Below, piece by piece: positions 36,731 to 46,376 of a stretch of DNA of 64,000 nt (within the stretch, counting starts at the first letter, position 1; the number at the start of each line of letters is the position of its first letter). The stretch spans positions 1,922,001 through 1,986,000 of the forward strand of contig SMLU01000001.1 in NCBI GenBank assembly GCA_007859745.1, read 5' to 3'. This stretch comes from Phycisphaerae bacterium RAS1 (lineage in GTDB: Bacteria > Planctomycetota > Phycisphaerae > UBA1845 > Fen-1342). Under the pieces are notes generated by a model, which did not search any database, was not told the DNA's origin, and worked only from the letters and a program-made list of their open reading frames with translations. A program made the position numbers and the translations under genes.

Positions 36731-38248
36731 CTACCCGCCGGCGAGCGCGTCGGCGAACGGATTGATGTCCAGAATGTCCGTCTGTCCGTCGGCGTTCATG
36801 TCGCCGTTGGTCGCGGCGCAGCCGGGATAGGCCGCGGCGTAGGCAGCCGGGTCGGCGAGGGCCAGCGTGAAGGCGTTGATGTCGAGAATGTCGAGCACGC
36901 CGTCGCAATTCATGTCGCCCAGCGGGGCCGGGCCTTTGCCGGGCACGGTGATCGAATCGCCGGTCTTGAAGCGGCCGATGGTGATGAGGCGATCGACCGG
37001 CGACGTGCGGGCGTCGAAGCGGAAGTTGTACATTGTGCCAAAGCGAAGGGCGTTGGCGTTTGGGTTCACGGGGAACGGCGTTGTGGCCCACGTCAGCAGG
37101 CCATCGGCGCCGGCGTTGTTCGGCCAGTCGCTCAGATCGTAGGGCATGCCGTCGCCGCCGTAGTCCACATCTTTGAAGCCGATGTCGGCCAGCAGGACGT
37201 CGGCGGCGTCGCCGGCGGGGATGCTGAAGGAGCCGACGGAGGCGTCGGAATTCACGTTGAGCAGTGCGAACTCATAGTGAAACAGGCCGTTGCCGGCGAG
37301 GGCGGCCTTGTACCCCAGGACCAGGCGGCCGTCGGTGACATCGATTGTCTGAATCACGACATTGGGATCAGGCACGTTCAGACCGCCGCCGTGCGCCTGC
37401 CAGGCGTAGATGGCCGGGAGCGTGCGCGCGATTAGTCCGGTGAAGCCCAGTGCGTAGCCGCCGCCGGTGAAGGCGCCGACGTTCAGCCGCTTGTATGACA
37501 TGTTGTTTTCGCCGTTGCCGGCGGCGGCGTCATCGGGCGAGAGCGTGAGCAGCTCGCCGAAGAAGAGCGCACCGGAGTTGAGCGCCGGATTCAGGTCGTC
37601 GTTGCGAACGACGATGCGGCCGTCGAGCGTGCCGCTGCCGGGATGGGGGTGGTTTTGCGTAAACACGCCGGTGCTCGGGTTGATGATCCACCGCGGGCCC
37701 AGCAGCGACTGCGATCCACAGCGGTCGGCGGTGGACGGGCTGGAACAGCCCACGCCGAGGTGGTCGCAGCAGGCGCCGCAGTAGGGACTGCACGCGCCGC
37801 ACACGCCGCCTTCCAGGCAGCAAAACTCCCATTTCAACCAGGACTGGCCGAGCTGTTCGATTCTCCCGTTGCGAAGGCGGTAGATGTTGCCACCGATGAC
37901 CGGGTGGTTGGGCGTGCCGTCGATCCACTGGAGCGGGACTGAGCCGACGTTGCAGCCGGTCCAGCCGTGCGAATAGGACGTCATCGCCATGCCGTCGACC
38001 GTGGCCGTGCCCCATTTCCGCGGCCCGGCCGTCTCGCCCACGATCAGGTCGGACGTGACGGACGGCCATTCGCCGCCGAACTCGCCCGGCTGCGCGGGCA
38101 GGTGCGGCTCGGCCGGTGCCGCCGCGTCCGGCGGCTGGCTGAAACCTACTTCACCGTCGGCGCGGGGGCGGGCGGGCGCGACATCGGGCGACCAGGCGGT
38201 CATCAACAGCACGAGCGTTCCCGCGATCAGCAACAGTCGGCGCGACAT
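36731..38248 (-). CDS. Exported protein with C-terminal dockerin-like tag
   Basis: A 505-residue protein with a signal peptide (LLLIAGTLVLLMTAW). A Cys-rich cluster sits near residues 115-150 (EFCCLEGGVCGACSPYCGAC), and a beta-rich body of unknown family follows. The final ~62 residues are the paired tag: GDMNCDGVLDILDINAFTLA, then GDMNADGQTDILDINPFADALAGG. The Asp/Asn spacing suggests two calcium-binding loops. Location is probably the cell surface or outside. Confidence 0.8.
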   Translation of the reverse strand: MSRRLLLIAGTLVLLMTAWSPDVAPARPRADGEVGFSQPPDAAAPAEPHLPAQPGEFGGEWPSVTSDLIVGETAGPRKWGTATVDGMAMTSYSHGWTGCNVGSVPLQWIDGTPNHPVIGGNIYRLRNGRIEQLGQSWLKWEFCCLEGGVCGACSPYCGACCDHLGVGCSSPSTADRCGSQSLLGPRWIINPSTGVFTQNHPHPGSGTLDGRIVVRNDDLNPALNSGALFFGELLTLSPDDAAAGNGENNMSYKRLNVGAFTGGGYALGFTGLIARTLPAIYAWQAHGGGLNVPDPNVVIQTIDVTDGRLVLGYKAALAGNGLFHYEFALLNVNSDASVGSFSIPAGDAADVLLADIGFKDVDYGGDGMPYDLSDWPNNAGADGLLTWATTPFPVNPNANALRFGTMYNFRFDARTSPVDRLITIGRFKTGDSITVPGKGPAPLGDMNCDGVLDILDINAFTLALADPAAYAAAYPGCAATNGDMNADGQTDILDINPFADALAGG

Positions 38249-38358
38249 GGCGTGTCTCCCAGAGCGCATCGAGTCGTCCCCCCACCGCAAAATGGTAGCG
38301 TCGCCGGGATCGGCGCGAAAGAAAAAACTGGAGGGGGCGGGAGAGCATTCGGACATTT

Positions 38359-38421
38359 GGGTGGGACGGGCGTCTCGCCCGTCCCAGCGGATTAGGGACG
38401 GGCGAGACGCCCGTCCCACCC
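38359..38421. repeat. Perfect 27-bp inverted repeat
   Basis: 38359-38385 (GGGTGGGACGGGCGTCTCGC...) and 38395-38421 are exact reverse complements around a 9-base loop. It lies just upstream of the 36731-38248 gene and 13 bases past the stop of the carboxypeptidase gene. Related copies lie at about 3289, 10728 and 46269. Confidence 0.92.
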
Positions 38422-38433
38422 TAATGTTGCGGG

Positions 38434-40278
38434 TTACTTCACGCTGCAGCCAAGGCTGCGGCTGCCGACGCGCGGGCCGTTGAAGCGAATCTGCGCTTCG
38501 CCGCCGCCGGAGACGATCCACTCGAATGTGCGGAAGCCTTCGCCGGGAATGCCGTCGTCGATCCAGATTCGCTCCGGATGGTGCTCGACGAACGTCAGCG
38601 GTGACGTGAAGCGATTCTCAATCGTCCCGCCGGCGACCACTTTCAAACCGTCGCCGCTCAGCTCGATGCTGTCGCGCGGTCCGTAGCGGCGGCGGGCGGC
38701 CTGGGCGGTGGTAGTCGCGATGGCGCGGCGGTTGCAGACGTCGACGCGGACGCGCGACAGGCCGCCGCCCAGCGGCGCGACCTCGACATTCGTCAGCTCG
38801 ATAAGCGGCATCTGCTGGGCGTGGTAGACGGTGAACGCGAAGTTGCGGTGACACTCCTCTTCGAGATGAAACGACGGCGGGACGCGGCCGGTCATTTTGA
38901 CAAAGCCGCCCAGCTCGACGTCGCCGTAAAGGGGATGCTTGAACTTCTTCCAGGGCACGTAGGACTGGCCGAACATGACGTAATCGTTGAACTCCAGTTC
39001 CTCTTTCTGCGTGGCGCCCTCTTTGTTGCCGTAGAGATTGCGGTCGGTCCAGAGCTCGTTGGTGAAGCTGATGATGCCCAGCTCCTCGGCGGTCCAGTTG
39101 ATGAAGCCGCCGTGCACGTCGTACAGGTCTTTGTAGATCACCGAGTAGGTGTAGAAGGGAATGATGCGTTCGCCGCGCTTGCCGATGCGGTCGTAGGCCC
39201 GCAGATCGGCGGGCGGATACTCGGCCTCGCGCGCCTGCACGCCCGGGCCGCGGAGCATCATCCCGGCGGCGTTGTGATAGGCCTGGACGCCGGCGATGTT
39301 TGGATGGGCGACCAGAAAGTCGGCGATGGACTTGGACTCGGGCAGGCTGAGCGGGTAGTCGCCGGCGCCGAACTGGACGTAGTCCGGCTGCCAGGCGGCG
39401 GGCCAGTTGCGGTTGGGGTCGTAGCCGCCGGGGCCGTCTTCGTTGAAAAGTCCGTCGCCGTCGTCGTCGAGGCCCTCCATGCCGAGCATGGTGTAGCGCT
39501 TGTAGTCGCCGGGCTGCTGCGGATCGACTTGGACCATCAGCCGATAGTCTTCGGGGGATTCGCGCATGCGGCCGTTGGGGTCTTCGCGGCGCATCATGAG
39601 CAGCCGGCCGTCGCCGTCGAGGTCGTTGGGCGGGTCTTCGTCGAAGAGGCCGTCGCCGTCGTTATCGACCGGCTTTTTTCCGGTGCGCGACGAGCTGCCG
39701 GTGTTGGGGGCGCCGAACCAGTAGGCGCGGCCGTCCGGATTGACCATCGGGATGAAGTAGAACGAGGCCCGGTCCATGAGCTGGGTGAGCTGCTCGACCT
39801 TGCCGTAGCTCTTCGTGAGATACCAGATCGAGTAGAGCACGACTTCCGCCGCCTGCACTTCGTTGCCGTGGATGTTGCCGTCGATGTACATGGCCGGCTT
39901 GACCGTATCCGCGCCGGTCCTGGCGACGTTCAGCGTGACCAGCCACATGTCGCGGCCTTCAACGCTCTTGCCGATCGACTCGAGCTTGATCAGATCGGGG
40001 TAGGCGGCGACGAGCTGCTTGAGCGCCGCGGTGATTTCGTCGTAGTCGTGCAGCCGGTTCCAGGCGATCTCGACTTTGGCGGGGGCGTTGTAGCCGTCCT
40101 GGGCGGCCGCAGGAGCGGCGAGTGTGAGAAGCGTCGCCGCGGCCGCGATCCATGGGAGCAGGGCGCAGGGCGCAGGGCGCGGGGGCGTCTGTAGCGTCGA
40201 ACGTGTGTGTCCGACGTCGTCACTCACTGCTCGTTGCGCCGTCGGACGCAGAGGTCCGACGCTACCGGTATTTCTCAC
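38434..40278 (-). CDS. M14-family zinc carboxypeptidase, catalytically intact
   Basis: About 614 residues. Zinc ligands are present in GNIHGNEVQAAEVV (H137, E140) and AYHNAAGMM, and the catalytic Glu is in ISFTNELW. Two EF-hand-like segments (DNDGDGLFDEDPPNDLDGDG; GLDDDGDGLFNEDGPGG) resemble dockerin loops. GTG 40278 overlaps the upstream stop (GTGA). The first ~37 codons before the signal sequence (LLPWIAAAATLLTLAAPAAA) are encoded by a 16561-family repeat, so the true start may be later. It is the partner of the degenerate paralogue upstream. Likely periplasmic or secreted peptide trimming. Confidence 0.87.
   Translation of the reverse strand: MRNTGSVGPLRPTAQRAVSDDVGHTRSTLQTPPRPAPCALLPWIAAAATLLTLAAPAAAQDGYNAPAKVEIAWNRLHDYDEITAALKQLVAAYPDLIKLESIGKSVEGRDMWLVTLNVARTGADTVKPAMYIDGNIHGNEVQAAEVVLYSIWYLTKSYGKVEQLTQLMDRASFYFIPMVNPDGRAYWFGAPNTGSSSRTGKKPVDNDGDGLFDEDPPNDLDGDGRLLMMRREDPNGRMRESPEDYRLMVQVDPQQPGDYKRYTMLGMEGLDDDGDGLFNEDGPGGYDPNRNWPAAWQPDYVQFGAGDYPLSLPESKSIADFLVAHPNIAGVQAYHNAAGMMLRGPGVQAREAEYPPADLRAYDRIGKRGERIIPFYTYSVIYKDLYDVHGGFINWTAEELGIISFTNELWTDRNLYGNKEGATQKEELEFNDYVMFGQSYVPWKKFKHPLYGDVELGGFVKMTGRVPPSFHLEEECHRNFAFTVYHAQQMPLIELTNVEVAPLGGGLSRVRVDVCNRRAIATTTAQAARRRYGPRDSIELSGDGLKVVAGGTIENRFTSPLTFVEHHPERIWIDDGIPGEGFRTFEWIVSGGGEAQIRFNGPRVGSRSLGCSVK
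40191..40266. repeat. 16561-family palindrome at the 5' end of the carboxypeptidase gene
   Basis: GTAGCGTCGAACGTGTGTGT at the left and CGGACGCAGAGGTCCGACGC then TACC at the right form a diverged inverted pair. It is read within the first codons of the leftward gene, ahead of its signal peptide. Confidence 0.65.
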
Positions 40279-42212
40279 GGGCGCACCTCCGTAGTCGGCG
40301 GCGTCATTTTCAAGACGACCTCGGTCGGCAATTCGCCGTGCACGCGGTTGTACGCGGTGAAGGCGACTTTCTCGTCCGGCGCGCCGCGGATCAGCCAGCG
40401 CACTTCCGCCAAGCCGCCGCTGCCGGGGATATTCTCGACGCGTTCCATGCGTCGTCCGCCGATGATTCGCTCGCTGGGAAGCTGGGGTCGGATCACCCAG
40501 CCGGGCTGCTGCGCGTGCAGCGCCATGGCGGAGTGCGTCGGCAGGAAGCCCGCGTTGGTGAGTCGCAGACGCACTTCCCACACACCGGCGCCGTGGTCTT
40601 TCACCACCGCGGGGAGGAACGCGGGCGCTGGCAGCAGATCGCTCAGTTCCAGCAGCGCCGCGAATTGCTGATCGGCGATGGCGGTCAGATCGGCGGCGGG
40701 CGCGGCGGTCTTGAAATAGGGCGCGAAGCCGCCGATTTCGACTTTTCCGAATTCAGGATGATCGACCGCGGTCCAGGCGATGAATCCCTTTTTGTCCGGC
40801 GTGCGGTCGTTGTAGCCAAGCCATTTCTTGTTCGAATCGGAACATTCGACCGTGGCTGCAACGCCGGTTTCGCGGGCCGCGGTGTCTTTCGCTGCCGCTT
40901 CGCTGGACGGAGCGCCGCCCGGGGGGCCGCCGGGGAACATCCCTGCGCCTCGGCCGCGACCGCCGCGAGCGCCGCGTCCGGGTGGTCCGCCGCCCGGCCC
41001 GGGACTGGATGGTCCGCCGCCGGGGGATGGACCGGCGTCGTCGGGCTTTTTCGCGCCGCCGGGGCCGTCGCCCGCCGGAGCGGAAGCCGGTCCTGATGCG
41101 GGTTGCGAGGCGGGCGGCTCGGGCGTGATCCACGGGGTGATCGCGAGCGTGAAGACGCCCTGCTGTGCGTACAGCCATGAATAGAACGCGCCTTCCGGCT
41201 TGCCGCCGAACGAACTGCCCAGGCGCGATGTCTTCTTGAATTTCTCGGAAAGGGTGTCAAAGAGCGGCTTGTCGTCGGGATGCATGTCGCGGTACGGCTT
41301 GCCGTCGGGCTGCTTGTCGCCGGCCTTGGCGACCTGCACGATGTTGTCATTGCGCCCGTAGACGCAGGCCAGCACGATGTTGCGATGGGCCAGGACGAAG
41401 TCGGCCAGCGCCCGCGTCTGCGGCTCGGAGAGCGGGTGCAGGCCGCACTCGGCCGTGCCCGCTTCGAACAGATGCGGCCAGTTGCGATCGCAGTCCACTC
41501 CGCCGGGGCCGTCCTCATTGATCTGCCCGTCGCCGTCGTCGTCGATGCCCTCGACCAGCAGCTTGAATTCGCCCTTCTGCCCCTTGGCGCGGTCGGCTTT
41601 CTTCATGAGCCGCGGCTCGTCCGGATCGGCGATCCACTCGCCGGCCGGATCGCGGACGCGCATGACGCTGATTCGGCCGTCGGCATTCAGGTCGTTCGGG
41701 CCGTCCTCGTCGGTGCGCCCGTCGCGATCTTCGTCAAGCGGGCGACCGTTGGCACGGCGTTCCTGCGCGGGCGTTTCGAACATGGCGTCGTAGCCGTCCG
41801 GGTCGACGCAGGGAACGATGTAAACCGTTCGGCAGGCGAGCGACCTTGCCGCCGGGCCGTCCGGCTCTTTCGTCAGGCTGTCGATCAGTTTCGCGGCGAC
41901 ACGAAACGCGGCTTCTGTGCCAGTAGGGCTGTCGGCGTCGATTCCGCCGACGATCAGGATCGCCGGGCGGTGGTCGGGTTCGGTTGCCGCGGGGGCGGCG
42001 AGCGCCAGCGCCCAGACTTCGCGCTTCTGGGCCGTGTCGCTGAGCTTGATGAGCTTCGCGGCGGGGCCGGCTTGGGTTGCGGCGGCCTTGAGAGCAGCGA
42101 CCTGTTCGGCGTACTTACGGTAGCCGCCGTCGTCGGCTGTCGCCGTCGCAGACAGCAGTGCCGCCGTGAGCAGGAATGCCGGGCGTGCGGGTCGAGAGTG
42201 CGGGTAGGTCAT
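40275..42212 (-). CDS. M14-family paralogue lacking the zinc and catalytic residues
   Basis: About 645 residues, sharing architecture with the downstream gene: signal peptide, M14 fold, EF-hand-like inserts (DEDRDGRTDEDGPNDLNADG; GIDDDGDGQINEDGPGG, then CDRNWPHLF). Where the partner has GNIHGNE this has GGIDADSPTG, where it has AYHNAAG this has VYGRNDN, and where it has TNELW this has AITPW. All metal ligands and the catalytic Glu are therefore gone. A Gly/Pro-rich low-complexity insert (about 385-435) interrupts it. It is probably a binding or regulatory pseudoenzyme rather than a peptidase. Confidence 0.8.
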   Translation of the reverse strand: MTYPHSRPARPAFLLTAALLSATATADDGGYRKYAEQVAALKAAATQAGPAAKLIKLSDTAQKREVWALALAAPAATEPDHRPAILIVGGIDADSPTGTEAAFRVAAKLIDSLTKEPDGPAARSLACRTVYIVPCVDPDGYDAMFETPAQERRANGRPLDEDRDGRTDEDGPNDLNADGRISVMRVRDPAGEWIADPDEPRLMKKADRAKGQKGEFKLLVEGIDDDGDGQINEDGPGGVDCDRNWPHLFEAGTAECGLHPLSEPQTRALADFVLAHRNIVLACVYGRNDNIVQVAKAGDKQPDGKPYRDMHPDDKPLFDTLSEKFKKTSRLGSSFGGKPEGAFYSWLYAQQGVFTLAITPWITPEPPASQPASGPASAPAGDGPGGAKKPDDAGPSPGGGPSSPGPGGGPPGRGARGGRGRGAGMFPGGPPGGAPSSEAAAKDTAARETGVAATVECSDSNKKWLGYNDRTPDKKGFIAWTAVDHPEFGKVEIGGFAPYFKTAAPAADLTAIADQQFAALLELSDLLPAPAFLPAVVKDHGAGVWEVRLRLTNAGFLPTHSAMALHAQQPGWVIRPQLPSERIIGGRRMERVENIPGSGGLAEVRWLIRGAPDEKVAFTAYNRVHGELPTEVVLKMTPPTTEVRP

Positions 42213-42372
42213 GTATGGCTTTCGGCTGAGTGTGGGTGTTGACCGCGGCACCGGCTTCCAGTCGTTTACGTGGCGTGAATTGTCGGGGCCCGATCGCGCC
42301 GGGCTGCTGGCGGCTCATTCCAGCGCCCGGGTCGCGGGCGGATTGTACAGCCGAAACGCGGGCGTGCCAGGG

Positions 42373-43392
42373 TCAGCAGATGCGCGGCAGCGGGTCGCCG
42401 GTGAGCATCTCGATGACGCGCGTGGCGCCGAGCGCGCTGCGGCACAAGACGCGCCGGGCGGCGTCATCAGTAATGCGTCCGACGATCGCCGCGGCTTCGT
42501 CGCCCGCGACGCTGCGCAGCGCCGTCAGGGCCCGATCAGCCGCCTGCGGCGCAATTACCGCGACAAACTGCCCTTCGTTGGCGACGTGCAGCGGATCGAG
42601 CCCGAGCAGTTCGCACGCCTGGCGCACAGGCTCACTCACGGGAATCCGGGCTTCTTCGAGCTGCACGCCGGCGCCGGCCGCCTGCGCCAGCTCGTTCAGC
42701 ACGGTCGCGACGCCGCCGCGCGTTGCGTCGCGCATCCAGCGCACGTTCTGTCCGGTGGCGTCGCGAAGCGCGGAGATCAGCGCAGTGAGCGGGCGCGTGT
42801 CGGAGCGAACCGGTTCGTCGAGCGCGAGCTCATGCCGCGCGAGCAGGATCGAGATGCCGTGATCGGCGATCGGCCCGGAGAGCAGCACCGCGTCCCCGGG
42901 GCGGACGTGCTGCGGTCCGAGCCGCCAGAGCGGATCGACGCAGCCGATGCCGCTGGCGGTGATGTAGAGTCCGTCGGCCTTTCCGCGTTCGACGACCTTC
43001 GTGTCGCCGGCGACGATCGCGACGCGCGCCTGCCGGGCGGCGCGCGCCATGGCCGCCACCTCGCGTCGCAGGACGCCGGCGTCCAGCCCGTCTTCGATGA
43101 TGAAGCCGGCGGCGATCGCAATCGGGGTCGCGCCGCTGACCGCGAGGTCGTTGACCGTGCCGTTGATGGCCAGCTCGCCGATCGATCCGCCGGGAAACAC
43201 GAGCGGGCGGACGACGAAACAGTCGGTTGTGAACGCAAGGCGCAGATTTTGAACATCGAGAATTGCGGCGTCCGCGAGGGCGTCGAGCGCGGGGTTGGCG
43301 AAGGCGGGCTTGAAGACTTCTTCGACCAGCCGCCGGCTGGCCGTCCCGCCCGCGCCGTGGGCCATGCTGATGGACAGGTCGGGAAAGGGCAT
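42373..43392 (-). CDS. hypE: Hydrogenase maturation protein HypE
   Basis: A 339-residue protein of the PurM/AIR-synthase fold that dehydrates thiocarboxamide to thiocyanate for the CN ligands of [NiFe] hydrogenases. Motifs: SISMAHGAGGTASRRLVEEV, TTDCFVVRPLVFPGGSIGEL, GTVNDLAVSGATP, AGDTKVVE and DATRGGVATVLNE. The C-terminal PRIC gives the essential terminal cysteine that carries the carboxamide. No other hyp or hydrogenase gene is in the window. Confidence 0.94.
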   Translation of the reverse strand: MPFPDLSISMAHGAGGTASRRLVEEVFKPAFANPALDALADAAILDVQNLRLAFTTDCFVVRPLVFPGGSIGELAINGTVNDLAVSGATPIAIAAGFIIEDGLDAGVLRREVAAMARAARQARVAIVAGDTKVVERGKADGLYITASGIGCVDPLWRLGPQHVRPGDAVLLSGPIADHGISILLARHELALDEPVRSDTRPLTALISALRDATGQNVRWMRDATRGGVATVLNELAQAAGAGVQLEEARIPVSEPVRQACELLGLDPLHVANEGQFVAVIAPQAADRALTALRSVAGDEAAAIVGRITDDAARRVLCRSALGATRVIEMLTGDPLPRIC

Positions 43393-43528
43393 GGTCGCAG
43401 TATAGCGACGGCCGCGCGGGGGTCGGCGAAGCACGGGCAAGCATGCCGCGCGGCAGAGCACGGGTCGCGGAGTACCGTGACCCATGCCACCCATACCACC
43501 CGCCGACGGCCGGCACGGGGACCGGCCG

Positions 43529-44674
43529 CTACCGGCGTGCGGCGGCGGCGTACGCCTGGTATGCCGCGCGAACTTCGTGGAGCGTGTCGCCGGCGAATTT
43601 GTCGAGCCAGGCGCGGGCCACTTCGAACGCGACGACGTTCTGGGCCACCACGCTGGCGGCGGGCACGGCACAGACGTCGCTGCGCTCGTAATCGCTGCGC
43701 TGGGGCTGGAGCGTCTGGAGATTCACGCTGTCCATCCCCTGCATGAGCGTGCTGATCGGCTTCATCGCGGCGCGGACCACCAGCACCTGCCCGTTGGTCA
43801 TGCCGCCCTCCAGCCCGCCGGCACGGTTGGTCGGGCGTGTGAAGCCGAAGTTCGGCGTGCTGCGCTGCGACGGGTCGAAGTGGATGGCGTCGTGCACCGC
43901 GCTGCCCGGCTGCCGGGCCGCCTCGAACCCCAGACCGATCTCGACCCCCTTGATGGCTTGAATCGCGCCGACGGCCTGCATCAGACGCCCGTCGAGTTTC
44001 TGCGGGTATGACGCGCACGACCCCAATCCTGGCGGAAGATTGAACACACGCACTTCCACGACGCCTCCCACGGTGTCGCCGGCCTTCTTCGCGTCGCGAA
44101 TCGCCTCGATCATCGCCGCCGCAGCCGCGGCATCCGGGCAATACGCGTCGTTCTCGCGGGCAGCGACGAGGGCCTCGGCGCCGGCGTCCTCCGCGATGGC
44201 TCCGCGCACCGGCCCGATTTCCGCCACAAAGCCGACGCTCTTAACGTCGAACTCGCGCAGCAGGCACATCGCCAGGGCCCCGGCGGCGGTGCGAGCGGCG
44301 GTCTCGCGGGCCGAGGCGCGCTCCAGCGTCTCGCGGCAATCGGTCGTGAGCCACTTCAGACTGCCGGCCAGGTCGGCGTGCCCCGGGCGCGGGCGGTGAA
44401 CGGGTGGCGCGTCGTCGAGCCGCGAATCCTTATTGGGAATCTGAAGAACGATCGGCGCGCCGGTGGTCAGCCCGCGCCGCACGCCCGCGAGCGGCACGGC
44501 GGCGTCCTGCTCGATCTTTTGCCGTCCACCGCGGCCGTAGCCGCCCTGCCTGCGGCGCAGCTCGGCGTTGATGAGGGCGAGATCGACGCTGACGCCGGCG
44601 GGCATGCCCTCGATAAGCACGGTGAGCGCCGGGCCATGCGATTCGCCGGCGGTGCGACAGGTGAGTTCGGACAC
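43529..44674 (-). CDS. aroC: Chorismate synthase
   Basis: A 381-residue enzyme of the shikimate pathway that makes chorismate from EPSP using reduced FMN. It begins TCRTAGESHGPALTVLIEGM, with RRRQGGYGRGGRQKIE, RPGHADL, RASARETAARTAAGA and the later AGGLEGGMTNGQ signature. The start is GTG 44674, the only position giving the conserved N-terminus. A two-unit palindromic element lies about 115 bases upstream. Confidence 0.96.
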   Translation of the reverse strand: MSELTCRTAGESHGPALTVLIEGMPAGVSVDLALINAELRRRQGGYGRGGRQKIEQDAAVPLAGVRRGLTTGAPIVLQIPNKDSRLDDAPPVHRPRPGHADLAGSLKWLTTDCRETLERASARETAARTAAGALAMCLLREFDVKSVGFVAEIGPVRGAIAEDAGAEALVAARENDAYCPDAAAAAAMIEAIRDAKKAGDTVGGVVEVRVFNLPPGLGSCASYPQKLDGRLMQAVGAIQAIKGVEIGLGFEAARQPGSAVHDAIHFDPSQRSTPNFGFTRPTNRAGGLEGGMTNGQVLVVRAAMKPISTLMQGMDSVNLQTLQPQRSDYERSDVCAVPAASVVAQNVVAFEVARAWLDKFAGDTLHEVRAAYQAYAAAARR

Positions 44675-44788
44675 GCGTGCTCCAAAGTGGCGACGAGCGC
44701 GAACGGATGGCGGTCGAGCGGAGTGATTATGAACGTGCGTTGCGGCAGGCACAATTGCCGTCGCCGTTGGTGGCCGGCCCGCGCGTCT

Positions 44789-44888
44789 GTCTGAACCCGC
44801 CGCGCCAAGCGGCGGGGTGACGATCGCCAGCGAGCGGCGCCACACGGGGCGGGGACGTCAACCCGCCGCTTGGCGCGGCGGGTTCGGA
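44789..44888. repeat. Two-unit inverted palindromic element
   Basis: Unit 1 (44789-44822, GAACCCGCCGCGCCAAGCGG) and inverted unit 2 (about 44855-44888) flank a spacer CGATCGCCAGCGAGCGGCGC. The spacer resembles that of 26967-27066, so the whole ~100-bp element, not only the palindromes, is repeated. It lies between divergent genes. Confidence 0.88.
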
Positions 44889-44997
44889 AAGACAGCCGGT
44901 CGGCGGAATGACGATGCCAGCGGCGCCGCGCCTACGACCTGTGCAGCGCACTCAGGCGCGGGTTCGCGTCGTGACGATAAGAACCGCGGAGTTCCGC

Positions 44998-46224
44998 ATG
45001 GATGCGCGCAAAATCTGCCTGGATGCAGCGACCCTGTCATTTACGCTGCTGGCCGTCGGATGCGAGGTCTTCCAGCCGACGCCGACGCCGGCGGCCAAGC
45101 CGGCTGACTCCCAGCCTGACCCGCCGCAGGTCGTCAAGGCCGCCGTCGACAAGCCGCAGCACGCGGCCGACGAACAAGTCGATCCGCTGGTGGCGGAGTA
45201 CATCCGCCGCATTGACGACATCGCCGGAAGGCCAGCGCCGCGGCGCGGCGGCGCGGCGCTGGATATGCAGGAATTGCGCCGCGACGCCGAGATTTTGCCT
45301 CCGGGCGATGAACCCGGCGAACCCGCCCCGGCAGCGCGGCAGCCGATCCCGGCACGAAGCGAGCCGCATCAGCCGCCCGCCAAACAGCCCGGCGAATCGG
45401 CGACGTCGCACTCCGAACCACCGACGGTCACATCTGTCGCGATTCGTGGCGACGGGCGGCCGCTGACCACGGCGCCGCCGCCGAAGAGCGGTGATGCGCC
45501 GGAGATGAACGCGGCGGTCGAGTCGCGCTACGGCCCGACGTCGCTGCGCGATTTTCTGTCACGCCTGCCGGCCACGTCGTCTGATGCGCCGTTCCGCGAG
45601 CAGCTCGACGAGCGCGTGCTTCAACTGCTGGCGGGACAGTATGAGCAGGCCCGGCGTCCGCTGGAGCTGGTGAGCGATGAGCACCGTCAGCTTGGCGAGC
45701 GGTTCGTGGAAGCCCTGATCGCGCTGCGCGAGGCGCACGCGGGCGACGCCGCAGCCGGGGCCGCAGCGGTGCTGCGCGAACTGGAGGCGCTTTCGGAGTC
45801 GCTGCGGAAGCTCTCGGACCTGTCGATTCCGGCCATGGCGCTGTGCTGGAAGGTGGAGGGATTCGGCCGCTACCAGACGTTCGACCCGCCGCAGTTCGTC
45901 GCCGGCAGCACCGCGGAGGTGATCGTGTATTGCGAGCTGCGCGATTTTGTGAGCGAGAAGCGCGACGACGGGCTGTATCACACCGAGCTGGGAATGACCG
46001 TGAACGTGCTGAATCGCATCGGCGAGTCCGTGCTGGAGGTCAGGGACCCGCTCATTCGCGACACCTGCCGCACGCGGCGGCAGGACTGCTTCGTGCCGCG
46101 GCTGATCCGCCTGCCGGCGAGCCTGTCGGCGGGTGAGTACACGGTGAAGGCGACGGTGGTGGACCTGCTGGGCGGCAAGGTGGCCGAGAGCCGCACGACG
46201 CTGGTGGTCAAGCCGGGGCTGTGA
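44998..46224 (+). CDS. Lipoprotein of unknown function
   Basis: A 408-residue protein with lipobox LLAVGC (about 17-22). A long Pro/Ala-rich linker (about 25-165) leads to a helical domain (about 170-280) and a beta-rich C-terminal domain starting CWKVEGFGRYQTFDPPQF that resembles other planctomycete surface lipoproteins. No named family is recognised. GGAG at 44987-44990 supports the start at 44998. Confidence 0.72.
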   Translation: MDARKICLDAATLSFTLLAVGCEVFQPTPTPAAKPADSQPDPPQVVKAAVDKPQHAADEQVDPLVAEYIRRIDDIAGRPAPRRGGAALDMQELRRDAEILPPGDEPGEPAPAARQPIPARSEPHQPPAKQPGESATSHSEPPTVTSVAIRGDGRPLTTAPPPKSGDAPEMNAAVESRYGPTSLRDFLSRLPATSSDAPFREQLDERVLQLLAGQYEQARRPLELVSDEHRQLGERFVEALIALREAHAGDAAAGAAAVLRELEALSESLRKLSDLSIPAMALCWKVEGFGRYQTFDPPQFVAGSTAEVIVYCELRDFVSEKRDDGLYHTELGMTVNVLNRIGESVLEVRDPLIRDTCRTRRQDCFVPRLIRLPASLSAGEYTVKATVVDLLGGKVAESRTTLVVKPGL

Positions 46225-46268
46225 AGCCGTTGTTCGGGAGACCGGCCGGAGAGCCTGTGAACGGCTTC

Positions 46269-46376
46269 GGGTGGAGCGGGCATCTTGCCCGTGTCTGAGA
46301 TCGCGGGGACGGGCGAGACGCCCGTCCCACCCAAGCGTCCCACCCAAGCGTCCCACCCAAGCGTCCCACCCAAGCG
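46269..46376. repeat. Palindrome plus 13-bp tandem repeats
   Basis: GGGTGGAGCGGGCATCTTGC (46269 on) and GGGGACGGGCGAGACGCCCG (about 46305-46324) form a diverged inverted pair of the 38359 family. AAGCGTCCCACCC is then repeated in tandem about four times (46333-46384). The tandem array looks like stepwise amplification of the element end. Confidence 0.82.
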
